NCBI RefSeq assembly: GCF_947488835.1
Contig: NZ_CANLBK010000001.1
Coordinates: forward strand, 930,001-994,000
Reading direction: 5' to 3'
Length of the DNA: 64,000 nucleotides
DNA from: an uncultured Marinobacter sp.
GTDB taxonomy: Bacteria; Pseudomonadota; Gammaproteobacteria; Pseudomonadales; Oleiphilaceae
Shown: piece by piece, positions 54,977 through 64,000 of the stretch
How the letters are laid out: each line of letters starts with the position of its first letter
Position numbering within the stretch: position 1 is the first letter of the stretch
Position numbers and translations under genes: made by a program
Notes under the pieces: generated by a model
What the model saw: only the letters and a program-made list of their open reading frames with translations
Told to the model about the DNA's origin: nothing
Databases searched by the model: none

Positions 54977-56349
54977 CCATTCAGCGCCGCTACCCGATAG
55001 GCTTCCGCCATGGTTGGGTAGTTAAACGTTGTGTTGATAAAGTAATTGAGCGAGTTGGCTTCGCCTTCCTGATTCATGATGGCCTGACCGATGTGGACGA
55101 TTTCAGCTGCCTGGTCACCAAAGCAGTGAATCCCCAGAATCTGCCGGGTTTCACGGTGGAAGAGGATTTTCAGCATGCCCACCGCCTCACCGGTAATCTG
55201 AGCCCGAGCAAGATCCTTGAAGAATGCCTGGCCAACTTCATAAGGCACCTTGGCTTCCGTCAACTCGCGCTCGGTCTTACCCACAGAGCTGATCTCAGGA
55301 ATCGTATAAATGCCCGTTGGCACATCGGTCACATACCGGAAGTAATCGTCATTAACGATGTCTGACGATGCAGAACGCCCTTGGTCATAAGCTGCGCTTG
55401 CAAGGCTCGGCCATCCGATCACATCGCCTGCAGCATAGATGTTATCTACCTCGGTACGGTAGTGTTCATCTACTGGTAGCTGGCCGCGACTATTCGGCGT
55501 CAACCCCACATTCTCAAGCCCCAGACTATCAGTGTTGCCACTTCGGCCGTTACACCAGAGGAATGCATCTGCCCGGATTTTCTTACCTGATTTCAGCGAG
55601 AGAACCACTCCGTGGTCGTCACCATCAACCGAGTCGTATTCCTCATTATGACGAACCAGAACACCGTTGTTACGCAGGTGATAGCTCAGTGCATCGGAGA
55701 TTTCATCATCGAGGAACGACAGCAAACGGCTACCCGGGTTGATCAGATCCACCTTCACACCCAGGCCCGCAAAGATAGATGCGTATTCGGAGCCAATAAC
55801 ACCCGCACCATAGATAATCAGCGTGCGCGGTGTATGGGAAAGATTGAGTATGGTGTCTGAGTTGTAGATCCGGTGATGGCGGAAGTCCAGATCAGGCGGT
55901 AAATACGGGCGTGAGCCAGTAGCAATAACAACCTGCTTGAAATGCAGGGTTTCAACTGACTTGTTACCACGAACTTCCAGCCGGTTATTGTCCAGAAACG
56001 AAGCGCGCCCATTGATCAGATCGACCCGATTCCGGGAATAAAACTGGGTTCTGAGCTTCACCTGTTTGCCAATGACCTTCTGTGCACTTTGCAGTACCCG
56101 CGGGAACGAAAACCAGCGAGGCTCTCCAATGTCGCGGAACATCTGATTAGTGTTGAAGGTAATGATCTGCTTTACCGAGTGACGCAAAGCCTTGGAAGGA
56201 ATCGTACCCCAGTGGGTGCAGTTGCCTCCCACGGTAGGCTTGTCTTCAACGATAGCAACACGCTTGCCATGCTTCGTCGCGTTCATTGCCGCACCTTCAC
56301 CTGAAGGTCCGGCACCGATAACGACGACGTCGTAATGATGTTCTGCCAT
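54958..56349 (-). CDS. sthA: Soluble pyridine nucleotide transhydrogenase
   Basis: 463-aa flavoprotein of the disulfide-reductase superfamily that exchanges reducing power between NADPH and NADH. The FAD motif is [14 protein letters not shown]. The redox site reads [16 protein letters not shown], with Thr in place of the second Cys, diagnostic of SthA. NAD-binding loop [13 protein letters not shown] and the dimer interface [13 protein letters not shown] complete it. Located beside the nqr operon, so NADPH reductant could feed the sodium pump via NADH. Confidence 0.96.
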   Translation of the reverse strand: MAEHHYDVVVIGAGPSGEGAAMNATKHGKRVAIVEDKPTVGGNCTHWGTIPSKALRHSVKQIITFNTNQMFRDIGEPRWFSFPRVLQSAQKVIGKQVKLRTQFYSRNRVDLINGRASFLDNNRLEVRGNKSVETLHFKQVVIATGSRPYLPPDLDFRHHRIYNSDTILNLSHTPRTLIIYGAGVIGSEYASIFAGLGVKVDLINPGSRLLSFLDDEISDALSYHLRNNGVLVRHNEEYDSVDGDDHGVVLSLKSGKKIRADAFLWCNGRSGNTDSLGLENVGLTPNSRGQLPVDEHYRTEVDNIYAAGDVIGWPSLASAAYDQGRSASSDIVNDDYFRYVTDVPTGIYTIPEISSVGKTERELTEAKVPYEVGQAFFKDLARAQITGEAVGMLKILFHRETRQILGIHCFGDQAAEIVHIGQAIMNQEGEANSLNYFINTTFNYPTMAEAYRVAALNGLNRIF

Positions 56350-56412
56350 GCGCGCAGTGACTCCTTATCTACGTCGTGAAAAGTAGTTGTAGTTATTCGA
56401 ATATGTCGGCGG

Positions 56413-56664
56413 TTACTGCTTCCGACCAGCCTTGGAGGCATCGTAAGCCAGGTCTTCGGCCGCTAAGGCTTCAGACGCCACACGCTGGTTTTCCTCCTCA
56501 CACTTCTGGGTGTTGCCACCGCAAATGTCACAGGATGAACTGATACCAAGCGCGCCAATGCCGCCACACGTACCGCTGATTGGCTTGCGTCCGAAAATGA
56601 CACCAACGGACATACCGGCAACCAGCAAAACCACAATCAATAAAACCAAAAGAAAGGTACCCAT
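56413..56664 (-). CDS. nqrM: Na+-NQR maturation factor NqrM
   Basis: 83 aa: one N-terminal TM (FLLVLLIVVLLVAGMSVGVIFG) and a short Cys-rich part with CGGIGALG, CDICGG and KCEEE. Four conserved Cys bind iron; in Vibrio NqrM is needed to place the iron centre between NqrD and NqrE. It follows apbE by 12 nt at the end of the operon. Confidence 0.93.
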   Translation of the reverse strand: MGTFLLVLLIVVLLVAGMSVGVIFGRKPISGTCGGIGALGISSSCDICGGNTQKCEEENQRVASEALAAEDLAYDASKAGRKQ

Positions 56665-56676
56665 GTTGCCCTCCCC

Positions 56677-57729
56677 TTACTGAGTAACGTAGGAAGAAAA
56701 TGCCGGGGTCTGATGCGACTCGAACCCGTTTTCCGTCCGGATAATAAAATAGGCAGGAATATTCTCCCGTGTTGCGAGCGCACTTGCCCGCTCATATCCC
56801 ATCACTGTAAAACCAGTGGCCAGTGCATCCGCTGTCATGCTGTCTTCAGCAATCACCGTGACAGAAGCCAGGTTATGCGAAATCGGCTGTCCAGTTTCAG
56901 GGTCTATTGTATGGGATAACCGACGCCCTTCCGATTCGTAATAGTTACGATAGTCACCGGACGTAGCCATCGCCTTCGAAGGCAAAGTAACAATACGGTT
57001 TACGGTGTGCCCTTCACCCTCTGCAGGTTGCTCTATGGCAAGCCGCCACACACTGCCGTCAGGCTTTTTGCCCTGAGTGCGCACTTCCCCGCCTATCTCT
57101 ACGAGATACGCCTTTATACCCTCACTATCGAGGTACCGAGCCACTACGTCTACCCCGTAGCCTTTGGCGATGGCTGACAGGTCGATATATTGCGGTGACG
57201 ACGCCTTTAAAGCAGGCGGATCCGCCTGCAACGAGAGGTTCTCAAAACCCGTTGATGCCAGCGCGTGGGCTAACTCCTCGTCAGAGGGAACCTCTACAGG
57301 CCGGGCATCGGGTCCGAAGCCCCAGAGATTCACCACTGGCCCGATAGTGATATCGAAGGCCCCTTCAGTCAGGCGTGAAATCTCTGCCGACCGGGACAGC
57401 ACTTCAAACAGTGGACGGGATACCGGGGTCCAATCCGATTGATCCTCAAGGCCGTTAAGCTTTGACAGCTCGGAATCGTCCCTCCAGGTCGACATGGAGG
57501 CATCCACTCCGTCGAGGGCGTCATCGATGCCTTCTGCCAATGCTTCAAGCCGCTGGTGATCTTCCGGCAAAACAACACTGATGTGGTAGCTGGTACCGAA
57601 CACGGGCCCTGAGATTTCCCAGATTTCTTCATCCGGCTGAAACGAGCAACCCGCCAGGGCCACCAATACCAGCATCGTAAAGATGCTGGCAACGGCCGCC
57701 CGGGCGGGTTGAAAGATACTGGATGTCAT
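56677..57729 (-). CDS. apbE: FAD:protein FMN transferase ApbE
   Basis: Links FMN covalently to threonines of NqrB and NqrC. 350 aa with a lipobox (LVALAGCSFQ), GTSYHISVVLP, DASMSTWRDDSELSKLN, and the GGEVRTQGKKPDG and MATSGDYRNYY motifs of the family. Lies between nqrF and nqrM. Periplasmic face, tethered to the membrane. Confidence 0.94.
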   Translation of the reverse strand: MTSSIFQPARAAVASIFTMLVLVALAGCSFQPDEEIWEISGPVFGTSYHISVVLPEDHQRLEALAEGIDDALDGVDASMSTWRDDSELSKLNGLEDQSDWTPVSRPLFEVLSRSAEISRLTEGAFDITIGPVVNLWGFGPDARPVEVPSDEELAHALASTGFENLSLQADPPALKASSPQYIDLSAIAKGYGVDVVARYLDSEGIKAYLVEIGGEVRTQGKKPDGSVWRLAIEQPAEGEGHTVNRIVTLPSKAMATSGDYRNYYESEGRRLSHTIDPETGQPISHNLASVTVIAEDSMTADALATGFTVMGYERASALATRENIPAYFIIRTENGFESHQTPAFSSYVTQ

Positions 57730-57738
57730 GTGAAAGGT

Positions 57739-58965
57739 TTAACCTCCAAAGTCATCCAGCATAATGTTCTCTTCTTCAACACCCATATCTTTCAGCAGCT
57801 TGATTACAGATGCGTTCATCATTGGGGGTCCACACATATAGAACTCGCAATCTTCCGGAGCCGGATGGTCCTTCAGATAGTTCTCGTAGAGTACGTTATG
57901 GATAAAGCCCGTTGGGCCTTCCCAGTTGTCCTCCGGCTGTGCGTCAGAAAGAGCAACGTGCCACTCGAAGTTGTCATTCTCCTTGGCAAGCATGTCGAAG
58001 TCTTCTACGTAGAACATCTCGCGAACACTGCGGGCACCATACCAGAAGCTGATCTTGCGCTTGGAGTTCAAACGCTTTAACTGGTCGAAAATATGGGAAC
58101 GCATGGGGGCCATACCAGCACCACCACCCACAAACACCATTTCGGCTTCCGTCTTCTTGGCGAAGAACTCACCAAACGGCCCCATTACAGTGACCTTATC
58201 GCCCGGCTTCAGATTGAACACATAGCTGGACATGATGCCAGGCACGTGATCAGTCCCGGGAGGCGGAGTGGCAATACGGATATTGAACTTGAGAACACCC
58301 TTCTCTTCCGGGTAGTTCGCCATGGAGTAGGCACGAACAGTCTCTTCCTTGTTGATGGCCTTGTAGCGCCAGATATCATGCTTGTCCCAGTCACCATGGA
58401 ACTCCTTCTCGATATCAAACTCCTTGAAGTCGATTTCGTAAGGGGCGCATTCCAGCTGTACGTAACCACCGGCACGGAAGTCAACTTCCTCGCCTTCCGG
58501 CAACTTGAGTACCAGTTCCTTAATGAAGGTGGCAACGTTGTGGTTGGATACAACCTCACACTCCCACTTCTTGACGCCAAAGAACTCTTCCGGCACTTCA
58601 ATCTTCATATCCTGCTTGACCGGAACCTGGCACGACAAACGCCAGCCTTCTTTCTCTTCCCGGTTGGTGAAGTGGGTCTTTTCCGTGGCCAGCATGGCGC
58701 CGCCACCTTCAAGAACCTTACACTTACACTGTGCACAGGTACCGCCGCCGCCACAGGCAGACGACAGGAAAATCCCACTGCCCGCCAGGGTGCCCAGCAA
58801 CTTGTCACCGGCTTCCGTTTTCACGGTGTGTTCCGGGTCGTCATTGATTTCGATGGTCACTTCACCGGTGCTTACCAGTTTGGATCTTGCCGCGAGGATG
58901 ATCGCGACAAGCGCCAGAACGATAACGGTGAACATGACCACGCCGAGTATTATTTCTGTATACAT
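57739..58965 (-). CDS. nqrF: Na+-NQR subunit F
   Basis: NADH-oxidising input subunit. 408 aa: N-terminal TM ([20 protein letters not shown]), a 2Fe-2S ferredoxin domain ([14 protein letters not shown] and a later Cys), FAD-binding ([11 protein letters not shown]) and NADH domains ([25 protein letters not shown]). Electrons go from NADH through FAD and the 2Fe-2S centre. Last core subunit gene, 37 nt after nqrE. Confidence 0.97.
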   Translation of the reverse strand: MYTEIILGVVMFTVIVLALVAIILAARSKLVSTGEVTIEINDDPEHTVKTEAGDKLLGTLAGSGIFLSSACGGGGTCAQCKCKVLEGGGAMLATEKTHFTNREEKEGWRLSCQVPVKQDMKIEVPEEFFGVKKWECEVVSNHNVATFIKELVLKLPEGEEVDFRAGGYVQLECAPYEIDFKEFDIEKEFHGDWDKHDIWRYKAINKEETVRAYSMANYPEEKGVLKFNIRIATPPPGTDHVPGIMSSYVFNLKPGDKVTVMGPFGEFFAKKTEAEMVFVGGGAGMAPMRSHIFDQLKRLNSKRKISFWYGARSVREMFYVEDFDMLAKENDNFEWHVALSDAQPEDNWEGPTGFIHNVLYENYLKDHPAPEDCEFYMCGPPMMNASVIKLLKDMGVEEENIMLDDFGG

Positions 58966-59002
58966 GGTCTCGCCTTTTCGTTAAACCGAATCACCGGGTG
59001 AA

Positions 59003-59611
59003 TTACAGGGAAATCCCTGAGAAGGACATAAAGCCAAGGGACATCAAACCAACCGTAATGAAGGTGATGCCCAGGCCACGTAGCCCATCTGGAACGTCGC
59101 TGTATTTCAGCTTTTCACGGATACCTGCCAGAGCAACGATGGCCAAAGCCCAGCCCACACCAGCACCAAAGCCATAGACCACACTCTCACCGAAGGTGTA
59201 ATCACGCTCAACCATGAACAGTGCCGCACCCATGATGGCGCAGTTAACTGTAATCAATGGAAGAAACACGCCCAGTGCGGAGTAAAGTGCCGGAATGTAT
59301 TTATCCAGTATCATTTCCATGATCTGAACAATGGCCGCGATAACACCGATGTAGGTGATCAACCCGAGAAAGCTCAGATCCACATCAGGCAAACCAGCCC
59401 AGGACAACGCCCCCTCACGAAGGATGTTGTTGTAGATCAGGTTATTGACCGGCACTGTCAGCGTGAGAACCACCACAACGGCAATGCCAAGGCCTGTAGC
59501 TGCTTCAATCTTCTTGGAAATGGCAAGGAATGTGCACATACCCAGGAAGAACGCGAGCGCCATGTTCTCAATGAAAATTGCTTTGAGAAGCAGACTGATA
59601 TAGTGCTCCAT
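59003..59611 (-). CDS. nqrE: Na+-NQR subunit E
   Basis: 202-aa membrane subunit with six TM helices, starting [19 protein letters not shown]. Carries one of the cysteines (near NCAIMG) that hold the iron centre with NqrD. Its start overlaps the nqrD stop by one base (TGATG). Confidence 0.96.
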   Translation of the reverse strand: MEHYISLLLKAIFIENMALAFFLGMCTFLAISKKIEAATGLGIAVVVVLTLTVPVNNLIYNNILREGALSWAGLPDVDLSFLGLITYIGVIAAIVQIMEMILDKYIPALYSALGVFLPLITVNCAIMGAALFMVERDYTFGESVVYGFGAGVGWALAIVALAGIREKLKYSDVPDGLRGLGITFITVGLMSLGFMSFSGISL

Positions 59612-60276
59612 CAGAAGGCCTCCTTATGGGTGTGGCGGGACATCTTGAAGTCCTCTTCTTCTACTTGTTCAGGCATCCAGGCGCGCAGTCCCCAGATAGC
59701 CAGACCAATAATGAAGAAAGCGCTTGGTGGCAACAAAAGCAAGCCGTTGGTGATGTACCAGCCGCCTTCGTTAACCGGCGTCAGCAGGGTTACACCAAAG
59801 AGCGAACCTGCACCCAGCAATTCACGGAAAAACGCCACAAACAACAGCATGATCGAGTAGCCCATGCCGTTGCCGACACCGTCGAGAAAACTCAACCAGG
59901 GGCCATTTTTCATGGCGAAGCCTTCGGCACGACCCATAACGATACAGTTGGTAATGATCAGACCAACGAATACCGACAGCTGCTTACTGATTTCGTAGGC
60001 ATAGGCCTTCAGTATCTGATCAACCACGATAACCAGAGACGCAATAATGGTCATCTGTACGATGATCCGGATGCTGCCCGGTATCTGTGTACGTACCAGC
60101 GACACAGCCAGGTTGGAAAATGCAGTAACAGCAATAACCGACAGGCACATAACGATGGTTACGTTCATGCTGGTGGTTACGGCAAGTGCGGAACAGATAC
60201 CAAGGATCTGCAGCCCGATGGGATTGTTACTGAATATGGGTTCGAAAAGAACCTGTTTGGCGGTCATTTCAGACAT
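59611..60276 (-). CDS. nqrD: Na+-NQR subunit D
   Basis: 221-aa membrane subunit, related to NqrE and inverted in the membrane relative to it. Conserved [20 protein letters not shown] and [16 protein letters not shown]. The Cys of TNCIVMG pairs with that of NqrE. 2-nt gap from nqrC. Confidence 0.96.
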   Translation of the reverse strand: MSEMTAKQVLFEPIFSNNPIGLQILGICSALAVTTSMNVTIVMCLSVIAVTAFSNLAVSLVRTQIPGSIRIIVQMTIIASLVIVVDQILKAYAYEISKQLSVFVGLIITNCIVMGRAEGFAMKNGPWLSFLDGVGNGMGYSIMLLFVAFFRELLGAGSLFGVTLLTPVNEGGWYITNGLLLLPPSAFFIIGLAIWGLRAWMPEQVEEEDFKMSRHTHKEAF

Positions 60277-60278
60277 GA

Positions 60279-61082
60279 TCAGGCCTCCCCTTCACGAAGT
60301 TTCTTGAGGAACGGTGCGTAACCCCGGTCACCCATCCAGTAGTTGACCAAGTGCTCAACGCCGCGACTGGTCAGTGTTGCACCGGAAAGGGCATCAACCT
60401 TGTGCTCTTTATCGGCTGCGTTGGCGCTTACGCCACCCTTCATCAGGCGGATCTGAGGCTCGGTTTTATCCTCACCGTAAAGCTCTTTGCCAACCCACTG
60501 GGATTTCCAGCGGGGGTTATCCACTTCACCGCCCAAACCAGGTGTTTCTGCATGGGCGTAGAAGCCAAGGCCTTCGATAGTGTTCAGATCGCCTTCAAGA
60601 GACACGAAGCCATACAGTGTAGACCAGAGGCCATAGCCGTGAATCGGCAATACCACTCGCTTCATTTCCCCGTTTTCGCTCAAGGTGTATACCTTGGCAA
60701 TGTTAGGACGACGCTTGATGCCAGCCTTGTCTTCAGACGACGGAATCTTGGTTGACATCTTTGGGTCTGAAGCGGCTTTGTACATGTCGTATTTCATTGG
60801 ATCATTTACATCCACGAAAGACGGCTCTACATAGTCACCGGTATCCAGATCAACCAGGCGCACATCAAACTGGGAAAAAACGCTTTCGATTTCATCAGCG
60901 CTTGCGCCATTCGACAGCATACCTGCGGCCGCCAGAATGTTGGTTTTGATGTCCAGATTCTGGTTCTTGATCTGGGCCGGGCGGAGCACCACCGCAGCAG
61001 TGGATACCACTACGGAAAACACGATACTCAGTACCAGAGCGACAAACAGCGTTCTGGAGACAGTTTCTTTAGGCTTAGCCAC
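60279..61082 (-). CDS. nqrC: Na+-NQR subunit C
   Basis: 267 aa, one N-terminal TM and a periplasmic FMN domain. The FMN-attachment motif is [13 protein letters not shown] (Thr of SGAT), matching the ApbE target sequence. The start overlaps nqrB by 8 nt. Confidence 0.96.
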   Translation of the reverse strand: MAKPKETVSRTLFVALVLSIVFSVVVSTAAVVLRPAQIKNQNLDIKTNILAAAGMLSNGASADEIESVFSQFDVRLVDLDTGDYVEPSFVDVNDPMKYDMYKAASDPKMSTKIPSSEDKAGIKRRPNIAKVYTLSENGEMKRVVLPIHGYGLWSTLYGFVSLEGDLNTIEGLGFYAHAETPGLGGEVDNPRWKSQWVGKELYGEDKTEPQIRLMKGGVSANAADKEHKVDALSGATLTSRGVEHLVNYWMGDRGYAPFLKKLREGEA

Positions 61083-62283
61083 GAGCGAGCCTCCGTTTAA
61101 CGTTTGCCTGAACCACGTAGTGATCCATCAGCGGCGCGAAAAGGTTGGCGAACAGTATCGCCAGCATGATGCCTTCCGGAAATGCCGGGTTAACAACCCG
61201 AATCAGAATGGTCATCACACCTACCAGAATACCGAAGCACCAGCGGCCGGTGTTGGTCATGGCGGCTGAAACCGGGTCGGTCGCCATAAACATCATGCCG
61301 AAGGCAAAGCCACCCATTACAAGGTGCCAATGGGCCGGAACCGAGAACATGGGGTTGGTTTCGGAGCCGATAACATTCATGAGGACGGCTGTGCCGATCA
61401 TGCCAATCAACACACCACCAACAATTCGGTAGCTTGCAATGCGCATGGCAACCAGCGCCAAACCACCAATCATCACGGCGACGGTCGAGGTTTCACCCAT
61501 TGACCCCTGAATATTGCCAATGAAGGCATTCATCCAGCCAATGTTTGCTTCCAGAGCTTCCAGACCACCACTTGCAGCCCAGCTCAACGCAGTCGCTCCG
61601 CTGAAACCGTCAACGGCAGTCCACACGGTATCGCCAGAAATTTGCGCAGGATAGGCAAAATACAGGAAGGCACGACCTGTCAGTGCGGGGTTCAGGAAGT
61701 TTTTACCTGTACCGCCAAACACTTCCTTACCAATCACTACACCGAAGGTAATACCCAAAGCCACCTGCCAAAGAGGAATGGATGGTGGGCAAATCAGTGC
61801 AAACAGGATAGAGGTTACGAAGAAGCCTTCGTTTACTTCGTGGCGACGCACGGTAGCAAACAGCACTTCCCAGAAACCACCAACAATAAAGGTCACCGCG
61901 TAAACCGGAATGAAGTAGGCCATTCCATAGACGAAGTTATCCCAAATGCCGGCACCCGCTCCGGTTACCGCAAGAGCCTGGATAAAGGCAGTGCGCATTC
62001 CGCCGTCAGCGATCAACGCCTCAGGATTGGCCGCCAGGAAATTGTTGGCCTGAAAGCCAATATTCCACATGCCGAAGAACATCGCGGGGAAGGCACACAA
62101 CCAAACGGTGATCATCATGCGCTTCAGGTCTACACCATCGCGCACGTGGGAGGTTGTGCCCGTTACCGAGCTGGGCGTATAGAAAATAGTATCGGCTGCT
62201 TCGTACAGGGCATACCAGCGCTCGTACTTGCCACCCTGTTCAAAGTGATGCTCGATTCCATCGAGAAACTGTCTGATAGACAT
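61075..62283 (-). CDS. nqrB: Na+-NQR subunit B
   Basis: 402-aa main membrane subunit with about ten TM helices; binds FMN covalently at the Thr of [12 protein letters not shown], riboflavin and quinone. Conserved [19 protein letters not shown] and [20 protein letters not shown]. Sodium passes through this subunit. Confidence 0.97.
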   Translation of the reverse strand: MSIRQFLDGIEHHFEQGGKYERWYALYEAADTIFYTPSSVTGTTSHVRDGVDLKRMMITVWLCAFPAMFFGMWNIGFQANNFLAANPEALIADGGMRTAFIQALAVTGAGAGIWDNFVYGMAYFIPVYAVTFIVGGFWEVLFATVRRHEVNEGFFVTSILFALICPPSIPLWQVALGITFGVVIGKEVFGGTGKNFLNPALTGRAFLYFAYPAQISGDTVWTAVDGFSGATALSWAASGGLEALEANIGWMNAFIGNIQGSMGETSTVAVMIGGLALVAMRIASYRIVGGVLIGMIGTAVLMNVIGSETNPMFSVPAHWHLVMGGFAFGMMFMATDPVSAAMTNTGRWCFGILVGVMTILIRVVNPAFPEGIMLAILFANLFAPLMDHYVVQANVKRRLARG

Positions 62284-62287
62284 TGTG

Positions 62288-63883
<1,596 letters not shown>

Positions 63884-63896
63884 TCAGGCGCATTCG

Positions 63897-64000
63897 TCAG
63901 TCGCGTGAGCGCTTCGGAAAGATGGGGTAGTCAATACCCGCCATCTGGTTAACCACACGAATCACCTGAGCACTGTAGCCAAATTCGTTGTCGTACCAAA
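63897..64000 (-). CDS. Glyceraldehyde-3-phosphate dehydrogenase (C-terminal end only)
   Basis: The last 33 codons of a minus-strand gene entering from the right edge: WYDNEFGYSAQVIRVVNQMAG, then a short tail ending FPKRSRD. The WYDNEFGYS block is characteristic of type I GAPDH. Which paralogue (GapA or GapB-like) cannot be decided from this part. Confidence 0.9.
   Translation of the reverse strand, partial: WYDNEFGYSAQVIRVVNQMAGIDYPIFPKRSRD

Overview
The window looks like a chromosomal stretch of a marine gammaproteobacterium close to Marinobacter or Pseudomonas. The case rests on gene order (yceD-rpmF-plsX-fabD-fabG-acpP-fabF-pabC-mltG without fabH; ppsA-rraA divergent from ppsR; PA2779/PA2778-type genes; nqrABCDEF-apbE-nqrM), a coding density of roughly 90 percent, moderately high GC and the presence of Na+-pumping NADH dehydrogenase. 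The genus is inferred from memory of gene order and was not tested by search. Most of the window is core genome. No phage, insertion sequence, CRISPR array or rRNA was seen.

Layout. 1-7230 (minus) is the fatty-acid/phospholipid initiation cluster with ribosomal protein L32, ending in mltG at the left edge. 7369-10760 holds maf/yceF and the sppA-HAD-rluC group. 10761-15926 is centred on RNase E: a leader of about 540 nt, rne, a UPF0149 gene and a PHP-domain RNase AM homologue. 16066-21409 carries yciI, a coupled SH3/PilZ pair, and rraA-ppsA divergent from ppsR. 21465-29171 contains an M16C protease, a two-TM protein, a PEGA/MORN protein, a membrane-anchored response regulator, a MocA-like transferase and a 6-carboxytetrahydropterin synthase family gene.

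29172-31173 holds an unusual nested palindromic element, a strong terminator, tRNA-Glu(UUC), tRNA-Ala(GGC) and gltX. 31313-37387 is a mixed segment: an orphan znuA with a Zur-like box, an AEC transporter, a trans-sulfuration enzyme, DUF488, lldD, the remnant of an EAL-domain gene and an orphan sdhB. 37505-42772 has the PA2779/PA2778 pair, DUF5610 and the ydbH-ynbE-ydbL envelope-lipid operon. 42777-49234 has MFS, DMT/LysR, hemerythrin, an alpha/beta hydrolase and three small exported proteins followed by a gene-free stretch. 49235-54940 has a nucleotidase, dusA, tal, a TerB-like gene, a DAHP synthase and a glycerophosphodiesterase. 54958-63634 is sthA plus the complete Na+-NQR operon with its FMN transferase (ApbE) and iron-delivery factor (NqrM). 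The window ends in the 3' end of gap.

Functional themes: acyl-chain initiation; RNA turnover (RluC, RNase E, RNase AM, RraA); gluconeogenic PEP synthesis with its regulator; envelope lipid transport; and sodium-based respiration. The most interesting leads are the PA2779/PA2778 pair as a possible peptide-and-protease system, the nested palindrome beside the tRNA genes, the lone sdhB beside an EAL-gene scar, the palindrome framed by direct repeats between ppsA and ppsR, and two membrane-anchored signalling proteins (the REC-coiled coil-TM protein and the SH3/PilZ pair).
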